Origin: Tausonia pullulans
Lineage: Eukaryota > Basidiomycota > Tremellomycetes > Cystofilobasidiales > Mrakiaceae
Direction of reading: 5' to 3'
Assembly (NCBI GenBank): GCA_951802195.1
Contig: OX637621.1
Span: forward strand, 992,001-1,056,000
Length of the DNA: 64,000 nt
Shown: positions 55,354-64,000 of the stretch, piece after piece
How the letters are laid out: the number at the start of each line of letters is the position of its first letter
Numbering within the stretch: the stretch's first letter is position 1
Position numbers and translations under genes: made by a program
Notes under the pieces: generated by a model
Seen by the model: the letters and a program-made list of their open reading frames with translations, nothing else
Told to the model about the DNA's origin: nothing
Databases searched by the model: none

Positions 55354-55439
55354 TTCTATCTAGCTACAAATCACCATCTCTCATAGGGTTACTTCGCCCA
55401 CTACGTATAACTCATGACTTGAATACAAACAAAAAAAAT
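55354..55439 (+). repeat. LINE 3' module, copy 2 (end of the near full-length element)
   Basis: Begins CTATCTAGCTACAAATCACC and ends GAATACAAACAAAAAAAA. Homology to the third copy reaches further left, to about 55262. Confidence 0.85.
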
Positions 55440-55440
55440 G

Positions 55441-55735
55441 GATAGACCATACCCGCCGCTTGATATAGCTGGTCATATTGATATTTACCTTTAGATCTCC
55501 CTTACCCCGCCCCCTTCTTACCTTTTACATCCGTCATCTCCGATCAGCGCTCTTTATTATGGGCACTTTACCTGTTCAAATGGGCCGATGTCCATACCCA
55601 TCTTTTGCTCCCCTTCACCTCTTCTTTCAATTTCGCTCTCCATGTATCTAGCTATGACTCGCTATCTCTCGTAGGGGTACCTCGTCCTCTACGTATAATT
55701 CATGACTTAATATAAAAAACAAAACAAAACGCGGC
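55441..55735 (+). mobile_element. 5'-truncated LINE copy (3' UTR only)
   Basis: A second 3' UTR in tandem: AGCTGGTCATATTGATATTTACC, ATGGGCCGATGTCCATACCC and the 3' module at 55643-55730 parallel 55262-55439 in order, with more divergence. It ends in an A-rich tail. Confidence 0.8.
55643..55730 (+). repeat. LINE 3' module, copy 3
   Basis: Begins TGTATCTAGCTATGACTCGC and ends AATATAAAAAACAAAACAAAAC. It is diverged from copies 1 and 2 but in the same order. Confidence 0.85.
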
Positions 55736-55900
55736 ACGTCCTTCTCGTTCATTGCATTTTCGTCACCCGGGTCTGGCACCTCAACAGCCGCCAACGGTAC
55801 AGCAAGCTAAGCTCGAAGATTTCATCCATGTCACGGGCGACGAAATCCGAAAAATCGCATCCGTTGTACGGCGCGAGCATCGGCCGACGGAGACGAAGTG
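55736..55900 (+). mobile_element. LINE ORF2 C-terminal fragment
   Basis: The translated stretch LLVHCIFVTRVWHL then RQRYSKL and, in a shifted frame, GDEIRKIASVVRREH matches the near full-length element's LFHCIFVARTWRF, RRRYSKIA and DEEIRKIASTIRQAH. It lacks a 3' UTR, so it is a broken piece, older by divergence. Confidence 0.65.
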
Positions 55901-56392
55901 ATGGGAAGGCCAACATGGGCTATGGTGATGGTGATGGTGGTAAAGAGATGATGACAACGAGGGCGGTAGTAATGACAGCGATGGCGGAGATGGTGAGGGT
56001 TGAGGAGCGTCGGGGAGGGGTGGCGGGCGGTCATTCGGATGGTCAGTGATTTGGACTTTTCTTCTCTTCTCCCTACCTCTCCGCCATATTATCTCCCCCC
56101 CCCCCCCCCCCCCCCCAGTTCACCCCCTCCCATTGACTACAGCCATCAGACTATAAGCTGGGTGTTATTTGGTGTCTGAACTACAAAAGAAACATGGCGC
56201 TGTGGAACGGGCGAGGAAAGAAAAATAACAGAGTATGCCGACTAGTGGAGCAACCAGACGCGGTCAGACCCGGACAGCCGCAGACAGACACTGACAGACA
56301 GGTCGCAAAGACGCGTCTCGGACACGCTTTCTCCTCCGAACCACAACTGTTCCCTCATCTACCTCGACCTTCGCTCAGCCCGACGGACGGCC
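55901..56392. other. Spacer and promoter of the SET gene
   Basis: Contains a GATGGTGATGGTGATGG repeat near 55920 and a run of 22 C at 56095-56116. No gene seen. Confidence 0.45.
56095..56116 (+). repeat. Run of 22 C
   Basis: Unbroken C tract about 280 bp upstream of the SET gene start. It is the longest of several G/C homopolymers in the window. Confidence 0.95.
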
Positions 56393-58401
56393 ATGTCGAC
56401 CTTATTCGCGGCCTCCCTCCCTCCGCCCTCTCTAGACTTGCTCCTCGCTTGGTTTCGCGCTCGAGACATCGCGTTCGACGCTCGGCTCGCGATCCTCACC
56501 GCCTCACCTGGCGATGAGAAGAATGGGTGGAGCGTGCTAGCTATGGAGGATATCGACGCCGAGCAAATCGGTGAGTGTCCGCCCTCTTCCCATGGCGAAA
56601 GAGAATGAACTCTGAGGTCGACACAAGGACGGACACGCGCTGACCGACCAATGACGCATCGCCGCGATCCCTAAGTTTGTCGCATTCCCAAGCAGGCCAT
56701 CTTCTCCCCTCGAAACTCGTCGCTGGCTACGTCCAAGGCTTGCCCTACTCTCTCGCCGCTCACTTCGCCGACATTCTCGCTCGCGCTCCACCTTTTGCAC
56801 GAGTGCCTTCTGGGCCCGTCGTCCCCTTGGTGGCCTTACCTTCAATCGCTCCCACGATCGACCGTGCCACTCGCCATGCTTTGGGAGGACCGTGCTGGCG
56901 TTGACGGTGAACGTGCCTGGATGCTCGTCAAGGGGGGCGAGGTTGGCTGGCGCGTCCGACGGGACGAGAGGCCACTCGGCTGGGAGCGCGGCGTACCTTG
57001 GGGCGCAGGAGGACTAGTGAGTAGCTACGTGCCTCACAAGGGGGGAGAGGAGGACAGAGGACTGACAACGATATCTATGATAGGCAGCTTTGAGATCGTT
57101 CTTTGATGCCTATGTTCTCCCAACAATAGCAGCGTCTGCGGCTCTCCGCTTCGCCGGCCAGGCAACGCCACCATCGTTCGCGACTTTTCTTCACGTCTAC
57201 TCACTGGTGTCGTCACGGTCCTTTCATGTGGACGATTACCACCAAGTTGCGCTCGTACCGCTCGCGGATTTGTCCGTCCCTGCTTCTTTCCCATTGGCTC
57301 TTCCCTGAACTGACGACTCATCCCCCGACACCTTTTCGCCTGTCTCGCACTCAGATTTAACCATTCCCCCGACAACGCCGTCAACCCACAGATTGACCCT
57401 TTTGTATGCCACTCGTGCGGATCGCTCCTTCCCTGCGCGCACGATGCTCCGCCTTCTTCTGGCATCGGTCTCCCCCCCCGACTGGCCCACCTGGGCGAGT
57501 TCGAGGAGCGGGATCTCGCGCATGTCTTTGGCGAGGGCGACTCCATTGATATGATTGTCTGGTGAGGAGCAATATTTGAGGAAAACGCAGACGTGGGGTG
57601 AGGCGCTAATGATAGACTTCTCACTTCATCAGTGGCAGGATCTCTCGTGGGGACGAGGTGTTCAACAGCTACGGTGACCTCAGCTCGTTCAAGCTCCTCA
57701 CCGACTATGGTACGCTCGATCTCAAGCCCCACTGAATACCTACTGACCCGCCTCGATGTTTACCCAGGATTTATGATCCCCTCGGAGCTTCTCGCCTTGC
57801 CGACAGACATCATCCATCTCCCCCTCCCGCCATCTTCACCGCCTCTTCAACTGGCCAGCGCTCACATTTCTATCTCCCATCCATGGCTGTGCGATCCCCA
57901 TCTCTCTTTCTCCGACCATCCCTTCTCTCCTACCCCGGACGACATGAGTTTTGTCTCGCCCGACGCCCAGCTGTCCGTTCCCTTCCTCGTCGCGCTGGCG
58001 GCTACGCCCGAGGCAGGCAGCCTCACTCCCGAGGCAGCCAGGTCAGCCATAGAGGCTGGAGTCGGAGAGGCGTGGGAGGTCCTGAGGCTCGCAGTCGCTA
58101 GATCGCTTAGGCGGAGGCTCGAGGAGGGCTATCTGGTTGACAGGGAGACGCTTTGGCTTCTTGCGGAGGTGCGTGGCCGTCATCGGTCTAATAATGCTCC
58201 TTTTCACGCCAGCCCTGATCTGAGCTCATATAATTCTCTCTCCTCTCTCAATAGGACAGAAGCAAGGGGCCTCTCGAGCGACTTGCTGCGCTTGTGGCAG
58301 GGGGAGAGCGCGCGGTGCTTGACGTCTGCCTGCGCCGTTGGGAGAACGGGGACGTTGAAGAGGATGAGGACGAGGGGGACAACGAAGATCGTCATGAATG
58401 A
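56393..58401 (+). CDS. SET-domain protein-lysine methyltransferase (Rubisco-LSMT/SETD6/RKM type)
   Basis: Cytosolic or nuclear lysine methyltransferase of the split-SET Rubisco LSMT-like family (yeast Rkm1-4; animal SETD3/SETD6), often acting on ribosomal proteins. Parts in order: WFRARDIAFDARLAIL, AIFSPRNSSL, SSPWWPYLQSLPR, LWEDRAGVDG, and the SET core YHQVALVPLAD joined across an intron to LFNHSPDN (the NHS SAM-binding motif, about 57305-57375). Then the CHSCG insert, SGRISRGDEVFNSYGDLSSF (NSYG with catalytic Tyr) and LLTDYGF, followed by the helical substrate-binding domain (VPFLVALAATPEAG, LRRRLEEGYLVDRETLWLLAE). Introns near 56571-56697, 57017-57083, 57272-57355, 57562-57630, 57711-57768 and 58169-58254. 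The acidic C-terminus ends at 58401. Confidence 0.87.
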
Positions 58402-58481
58402 AAAGTGGGATTAACAAGAAAGTGTGCAAGGAAGCAGAGAGGTAAACAAGGGATAGGGACAAAGCATAAGAAGGCTACACC

Positions 58482-59638
58482 TCATTCCCATTTTTTGGCC
58501 TCCATCCCGCTCGGGGGCTGGATTGGAGTCTTCTTGGTACCAATATCCTTCCAGTTAGTCGAGAGAGTGGTTCCTGGGTGGATGGGGGGATGGAGGGGGT
58601 GAAGGCGCGCATCTCATTAGTCCCGTGAAGCATGTTGCGATGAAGGGGAAAAGATGTGGTCACCTCCGCTCTCCGAAAACGACTTCATCATGGCCCTGCG
58701 GGTATCATCGTCCGCCTCCTGGTAGATCTGCTTGAATAGGTCGTTCACGGCGGCGTCGTCCTCAGCGGGCTTCTATAGGTACCGCCACGAGTGGCACAAC
58801 CGCCAGCTGGGTCAGCAATTCGTCACCAATACCACGAGACGCCGTCTCAGACTCACCCCGGCCGAGTCGGGTCCGGAGATGGCCTCATCAGCGAGCTTGG
58901 ACCAGTTCTTCTTCTGCCGAGCAACGGCCGGCGTGGTTTCCACCTTCGAGTGTGGTGCGGGCATGCCTAGACAGGTCGACCGTCAGCTTGCTTGTCTACG
59001 ACGAAGGGGATGAAGGACAGGCCATCTCCTGCCTCCCAAGCGGAGGCCAAGGAATTTCATAGTAGCTCTCATCGTCGACAACGACACTCACCAAGATCAC
59101 CCTCGCCGCTGCCTGTGAGTGCGCTCCACTGGAGACCAGCTTCGCGCTTGACAAGGACAACCTCGACCTTAACTGGGCTAACGCGATACGTCGAAGTCTC
59201 CGGGTCGATTGGGTGAGGGAAGGGCGAGACATCATACGAGGCCGTTGGAAGTGTGAGCTTGAGCTGAAGTGAGGTGTGAGAAGGAAAGACGGGGGGTTGG
59301 GGGAGGGGAGGGGAGGGGAGGGGAGGGGAGGGGAGGGGAAGGGAGGGATGAATCAAGACAACGTCAGTGAGCTGTCAAATGACCCTGTGCTCTGTATTCT
59401 GTCCGATCAAGGATGAGGAAAGGGAGATCACCGCGCCTGGAGTATAGTTCTCGCTCTCTCAAAAGTCAGGCATACTTACAGAGCGCTCCCGAAAAGCGAC
59501 TGACACGTCCTCGGGCTTAAGGCCTTTGACGTAGACGGAGAGCGTGAGGCGGTCGTCTGACTGATAGAAGTCGTGCCGGGGGAGAGGGCTCGACGATGAA
59601 GACGAGGCGGAGGAGGTAAACGCGTCGCCGAATGACAT
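58482..59638 (-). CDS. SGT1: SGT1-like co-chaperone (CS and SGS domains)
   Basis: Homologue of SGT1, the Hsp90 co-chaperone used for SCF ubiquitin ligase and kinetochore assembly. The N-terminus MSFGDAFTSSAS goes straight into a CS domain: HDFYQSDDRLTLSVYVKGLK, LKLTLPTASYDV, and VEVVLVKREAGLQWSAL. Then VETTPAVARQKKNWSKLADE and the SGS domain: DDAAVNDLFKQIYQEADDDT, RRAMMKSFSESGG, and the hallmark end NWKDIGTKKTPIQPPSGMEA. No TPR repeats precede the CS domain, unlike yeast Sgt1; the only upstream ATG context is this one, so a TPR-less form is likely. At least four introns. Divergent from the GRF gene (423 bp between starts). Confidence 0.92.
59300..59339 (+). repeat. (GGGGA)8 pentamer repeat in an SGT1 intron
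   Basis: About eight copies of GGGGA (TCCCC on the SGT1 coding strand) between CS-domain exons. Confidence 0.9.
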
Positions 59639-60061
59639 GATTAGTTGCAGGGCAGGTCGTTTGAGGGATAAAGGGGAGTGCTGGTATGATGTGGAGGCGA
59701 TGATGGCCGTTGAGAGGGGTTCGACGGTGCGAGTTCGTCAGAGAAAGACCGAGAAGCGCACGCATCGAGCCTGTCGTTAACGAGGCTGACTGGCGGGTGG
59801 CGCGAGAATGTCCTCAATTGAAGATTTTCCAAATACCTTTATAAGATTATTCTATCCTATTAGCTCATCAGTATCAAGATAGAGTGAGGCTCGCTCCTCC
59901 TTCGAGACAAGACCGTCACAGCTCTTCGGCGCTAGCCGTCTCGTCTCGTCTTGCCCGTCTCCTCGCCTTATTCCGCCAACGACATCCCCATTCAACCAGC
60001 CGAACAAGGGACTCCCCCCCCCCCCCCCTTACTGTTCCCACTTCTGCTTCCTTCAAACCTC
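59639..60061. promoter_or_regulatory. Divergent promoter of SGT1 and the GRF zinc-finger gene
   Basis: 423 bp between head-to-head start codons. AT-rich part at 59830-59870 and a run of 14 C at 60014-60027 before the GRF gene start. Confidence 0.45.
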
Positions 60062-61574
60062 ATGGCATGGTCCAGCAAACAACCGACTTTGACTCCTAAT
60101 GGCGCCATTCTCTGTCCGGGCCACAAGGAGCAAGTTCGTAGTCTCGAATACCACACGCACGTCAGTCTCGAAGCTGACGAGACAATATCGTTAGGCGATA
60201 AAGATGATAAGCAAGACTGGTAGATAGCCCTCCCATGACTCTTTGGGATGCTCAGCATCTTACTGCGCCTCTCTTTGGCTTGGTGATCAGCGACAAATCC
60301 CAACAGGTACGCGGGCAACGACTTGGCCAACATCTTACTCCCTATTCTTTCCTAACTCTAGCCTTATCTCATTTTAACCATATCAGAGAGTTCTACAAAT
60401 GTGCCCGCGAGCCTGAGGCCCAGTGCAAGATGTTTAGTACGCTCGCCTTAGCCTCGTCGCGGGATCATTCAACATGGCCTAAAGATCCGTCGATTGAATT
60501 AATCTCTCTCCTGCCTCCACCTGCAGCCTGGGCCGACGAAATTCGGGGTCGCACAGCTAACGACACTTGGCACAAGCTTGGAACCAGTAACAGCGCTCCC
60601 AGCGCTGAGTTGCTGGCCTTGAGCCAGACTCAGCCCGAATCAAGCCAGAGGCAAGTGGCCGTCAATGAGTCGCAGACGCAAGTCGAGTTCCCTGGCATCC
60701 CCTCCACCCCCGCTCGAAACCGCCGAAGGGAGATGGCTGGTCTGCCAACGCCCTCAAGGACGAACCATGGCCGTCAACTGGTCGCCAGCAGTAGTGGCAG
60801 GGCGGCCGAATCCGTCGGCACATTCGCCAGTGGTGCGCCGCCAGCTGCGAGGCTGCCGCAGGGTCTCCCCTCGCCGCCCCGTTCGTCCGCTGCACTCAGG
60901 TTGCGTGTTCGGGAGCCCTCACCAGACTGGCCATCAGACGATGACGTCGACTGGGACTCCATCGATCTCGAGGCGTACGATGGCGTTGCGGTTTCGTCGC
61001 CCTCGGCCGCGCCGAGACGAGCATCGACAGTCAAGGCGCGAACGACGACAGCGGTAAAGCGTGAGTTGGTCTCGGACGAGGACGAGATTGGGGAGTTCGC
61101 CTCCTCGATGTTGGATAGCAAGGGGCAGAAGCCGTTTTCATTCGGAAGAAGGATTCACGCCGTCGAGCGAGAGCGGGAGGATGAGGACGACCAAGGAGCT
61201 GTCGTTCGTCGGGGGACAAGCGGCAACCAGGCGAGGTCGAAGAAGGTCAAGGTTGACGACGCGGTTCGTTCTCGACTAAGCCCGACCTTCCGGTGAACAA
61301 GAACCTGACCTGACTCTCGCCCTCTCTCGTTACCCAGAACCCCTTCATCGCTCTATCGCCGCCCGATTTAACGTTCGACAGTACACCAAGCGAGCACAAA
61401 TACGCTGCGAAGCGCGTTGAGGCCCAACGCGCTCGAATCGGATGCCTTGAGGCCAAGATCCGCGAGCTGGAGCAGGCTGCCGAAGAGCATACGCGAGCGC
61501 AGGCGGCGTGGGAAAGAGAAAGGGCCACATTGAAGCGGAAGCTGGCGATAGCTGGGTCAAGAGCAGCGCTGTGA
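60062..61574 (+). CDS. GRF-type zinc-finger protein with C-terminal coiled coil
   Basis: Spliced N-terminus: MAWSSKQPTLTPNGAILCPGHKEQV (exon 1), then after introns REFYKCAREPEAQCKMF. Together these form a GRF zinc finger (C-P-x-H ... FY-x-C ... C-x-F), a single-strand nucleic-acid binding module found in APE2, TOP3 and related repair proteins. A disordered middle follows with an acidic patch (WPSDDDVDWDSIDLEAYDG) and a basic Lys/Arg stretch (QARSKKVKVDD). The last exon (from about 61339, PFIALSPPDLTFDS) ends in a coiled coil (RVEAQRARIGCLEAKIRELE, ERERATLKRKL). Likely a nuclear DNA-repair or chromatin adaptor; this role is inferred from the finger. The exon layout between 60130 and 60390 is not fully resolved. 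Confidence 0.65.
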
Positions 61575-63084
61575 AGAGGAGGGGAAGGATGGAGAAGGAT
61601 GGAGGAGGATGGAGGAGGATGGAGCCTTGCAATCATGATATGAATGCCCGCTTGCAATGTGACGTCGCCGAACAAATACTTAGTAATTTTTGTCATATAC
61701 TTGCTCGGAATAGTATTCCCGTGTTCTCTCTGCGTAGCCACGTGTTTCTTTTATGTCAATAGCCCGCTGTGATTGGCTCTATTTTTCCGACTCTTGCGCG
61801 CGCCATGCCAGTCCCCGCCATTGCCGCTCTCTTATCAACCCTTAGCGAAAGAAAGTAAAGAAGAAAAAACCCTGTCACTACCGTGGACAGTCCTGCGTCG
61901 GGAACGCCAGGCATGAACTAAAGATGCAAGTCATGATAACGAGGGTTTGGGGGGAGATAGAAAGTCAGGGGCTTGGGAGGAGGGATCGTCGCATTTGATC
62001 CCGGCTGGACATGTGTCAATCGGTCCAAGGGGTGATCGACCAGGAGATCGAGAACACGTCATCTTTCATCAGACCTTCGTGTCTCCATTTGAGAAACAAG
62101 TCGTGGAAACCGCCGTTCGCATGCGCTCGACCATACTCGGCTTCTCCGCCACATGTCCATGTTGTTTCAGGAGGCACGGCGCGCATGTCCGAGAGAGAGA
62201 AGCCGAAGTGAAACAGGAAGAGGCAACGACTGAGGATGCAGGCGTGGCGCGCGGCCGCTTGCGTATGCAGCGCCTTATGAATCCTATGCTTCAACGAGTG
62301 GGAAAGAGCAAGGAAGAGGAATTGAGCAAGGCATAGAGAACATACATGCAAGAGAGTGCGACCTGTCAGGAGAGGCAATCATGCAGACAGGTCCGGACTC
62401 TGGGTCCACCTCCAGTTCATCCATATTCGTTTCTTGCTCCATCCTGTCTGGCTGCTGATGGCAACAGTGCGTGCATGAGCGTGCTATCCTTTGCATTTAT
62501 CCGCTGCGGAGGAATATCGATGATGGCCTCATCGCCGGTGCCGAAGGTGGAAGGTGAACGAACGAGCGATGACTGCGTGTCTCTGGCGGCCGTGAGTGCA
62601 CGTGAGAGAGAGACCCTCACCGACAGGGCGGCTGAAGCAAGATGATGTGTTGTCACAGTCGCGCGCGGGAGCGGGGACAAACTTGAGAAAGGGGGAAAGC
62701 CTCGCTCGCTCGCCGACTTCCCCGCGTGCCTGGCAGCCAGCCGCCCCCGCGGCGATTGTGGAGCGCACGCGGCGGAAAGGGAGGGAGTCTCGAGTTCGTG
62801 AGACCGTAGACCCGCGAGAGACGGAGTCGCCTCGCCAACTAACCACCTCGCACCCACCCGTCGGCTGCCTTTCTTCGTTCTTCCTATCTCCTTGCCTCTT
62901 CCCACCCTCATAACGACTCAGACCGCCTCAGACCGGTTCATCCACCTCTCCTCCTTCGACCAACAATCGTCCACCCCTTCCCTGACCTCGCCTCCCCGCG
63001 CCCTCGTCCCTCGTCCCTGGCCGCTCTCGCTCTCGCCCACCCCTCCGTCGCTGCCCGAGGGGCAGACGGCATCCACCGCACACC
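61575..63084. other. 1.5 kb intergenic region
   Basis: Starts with a GGAGGAT minisatellite (61580-61625). No recognised gene. The right part is the C/T-rich leader of the next gene. Confidence 0.45.
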
Positions 63085-64000
63085 ATGCCAGGCCACCCAC
63101 CGCTGCCCTCGCAGATGCTGCAGTTGCCCAACTGCGGCGATGGCGAGGAGGATGACAACGACGAGGGGGGCGGGGGAGGCGACCAACCTACGGCTCCTCG
63201 GGCACCTTCTAGCGTTGACCATCCTCCCTTCTTCCAGTGAGTTGCCCATTTCCACTTTCCTTTCGCATAATAAGGGGCCTCACCGGTCTCTTCGCGCGGA
63301 AAAGTCTACCGACTTTTTCGCCTGAGGTCGCAGAAGGGCGTCGCGGGCGAGCCCACGCTTGTGACGGAAGCTAAGAGTCGAGGCCTTGGAGGGCCTGACT
63401 CCAATCGCGAGCAGGGCGACGGGTGTCGGCCGTTGCGTGCGAGAAGGGTTCGCTTTACATGCATCCCTTCCCACAGGAAGGAGATACCCCTCCTCAATGC
63501 ATTCCCTCCTTATGCATCCCTCCCCCCACTCACTCGATTGGGCACTGGCTTGGGCACTGACTTGGGCGAGGAGCGAGAGCCAAATCCGGCGGGAGAGACG
63601 CGAGGTTCATCCTCTCGTCTGTGGGCGGGCTTGGATCGGAGAGGACCATTCTCCCGCCTCTACGAGATGCCCGGCGGTTCCCCCGTCTCATCCAGCAATG
63701 GGCCAGTAAGGGAGGGAGCGAGGGCGGGCGGAGAGAGAGCACATGGCCAAGCACTCCGCCTGTTCCTCCGCCACGAGACTGCACAGTCATCAATCAGCTA
63801 TTCGGGGAACGGTAGCTTCCCGTGTGTTGGCCGATGATGCGCTTCCTACATTTCGTTGTCTTCCGCCATCATCGCCTGTTACCCCCTGTCGTCCCTTTGA
63901 AGGTATTGGCCTGACTCTTTGTCTCGATGCCGCTGGTTCCCTTTCAGCCCGGATTCATCGTCTGCACCGCCCTCGATGGTTCGCTTGTCCGGATCGGACG
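63085..64000 (+). CDS. N-terminal part of a gene cut by the window edge
   Basis: Exon 1 from the ATG at 63085 (MPGHPPLPSQMLQLPNCGDG, then an acidic Gly-rich run) ends at a GTGAGT donor at 63237. The last visible exon begins about 63948 and reads PGFIVCTALDGSLVRIGR to the edge. A strand of this kind resembles a beta-propeller blade, as in the lumenal domain of IRE1-type kinases (V-x-T-x-DG-x-L), but that is a weak guess. The middle exons are unresolved. Confidence 0.4.

Larger units (their letters stand above)
49786..55440 (+). mobile_element. Near full-length non-LTR retrotransposon (LINE), two ORFs
   Basis: About 5.65 kb: a C-rich 5' UTR with repeated CCTACCAATCCTACC units (49850-49930), ORF1 (gag-like), ORF2 (endonuclease plus reverse transcriptase), a 3' UTR and an A-rich tail. 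It sits head-to-tail against a truncated copy on its left and others on its right. ORF1 is intact. ORF2 has one in-frame stop and one frameshift, so this copy is probably a recently dead member. APE-type endonuclease and lack of a visible RNase H fit the broad L1/Tad group; the clade is not settled. Confidence 0.85.

Noticed and set aside
1-64000. CRISPR arrays, bacterial operons or ribosomal RNA genes
   Set aside because: No spaced direct repeats or rRNA-like sequence were seen; the gene structure is eukaryotic throughout.

Overview
This 64 kb window is nuclear DNA of a basidiomycete fungus, most likely a Pucciniomycotina yeast (Microbotryomycetes, Rhodotorula/Sporobolomyces-like). The grounds are high GC, dense genes on both strands, many short introns, long pyrimidine-rich leaders, and proteins typical of fungal housekeeping. 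The lineage is my inference; nothing here names the species. Gene spans run from start to stop codon and include introns. Splice sites are stated only where reading frame and protein family agree.

Layout. 0.4-10.5 kb: three plus-strand genes, namely a THADA/Trm732-type tRNA-methylation partner, an FCP1/NIF-fold phosphatase with a Q/Y/S/G-rich prion-like N-terminus, and an F-box protein. 10.5-13.3 kb: a stretch without an intact gene that holds coding-like islands, one resembling a decayed NDUFAF6-type (squalene/phytoene synthase fold) gene. 13.3-17.0 kb: a divergent pair of ER enzymes, glycerol-3-phosphate acyltransferase (minus) and DPM3 (plus). 17.3-27.1 kb: a minus-strand run of an MFS/nodulin-like transporter, a METTL7-like methyltransferase, a DUF89/ARMT1 metal-dependent phosphatase, and a membrane-anchored glutaredoxin-fold protein without the active-site cysteine. 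27.1-35.9 kb: a degenerate tRNA-Ser copy and a whole, very young Ty1/copia element (28765-33474). 35.9-47.0 kb: an uncharacterised plus gene, a 6-phosphogluconate/3-hydroxyisobutyrate dehydrogenase-like gene, a single-pass membrane protein, the mitochondrial PGP phosphatase GEP4, and a mitoribosomal ICT1/mL62 homologue. 47-56 kb: a relic of a glycine-rich-domain (GRDP/DUF1399) gene, an intron-containing tRNA-Ser(GCU), and directly upstream of that tRNA a head-to-tail stack of non-LTR (LINE) insertions with one near full-length copy. 56.4-61.6 kb: a SET-domain protein-lysine methyltransferase, SGT1, and a GRF-zinc-finger/coiled-coil protein. 63.1 kb to the edge: the start of a gene cut by the window.

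The host genes form no evident pathway cluster, though several concern tRNA or translation (Trm732, ICT1, tRNA-Ser) and ER or mitochondrial lipids (GPAT, DPM3, GEP4). The most unusual region is the LINE stack at the tRNA-Ser gene, together with a second tRNA-Ser-like locus that has an LTR element on the same (5') side. Together these suggest retroelement targeting of tRNA loci. Other points of note are GC-AG introns in two neighbouring genes, 12- and 19-nt microexons inside catalytic or cofactor-binding motifs, and a UAAUG stop-start coupling in the LINE.
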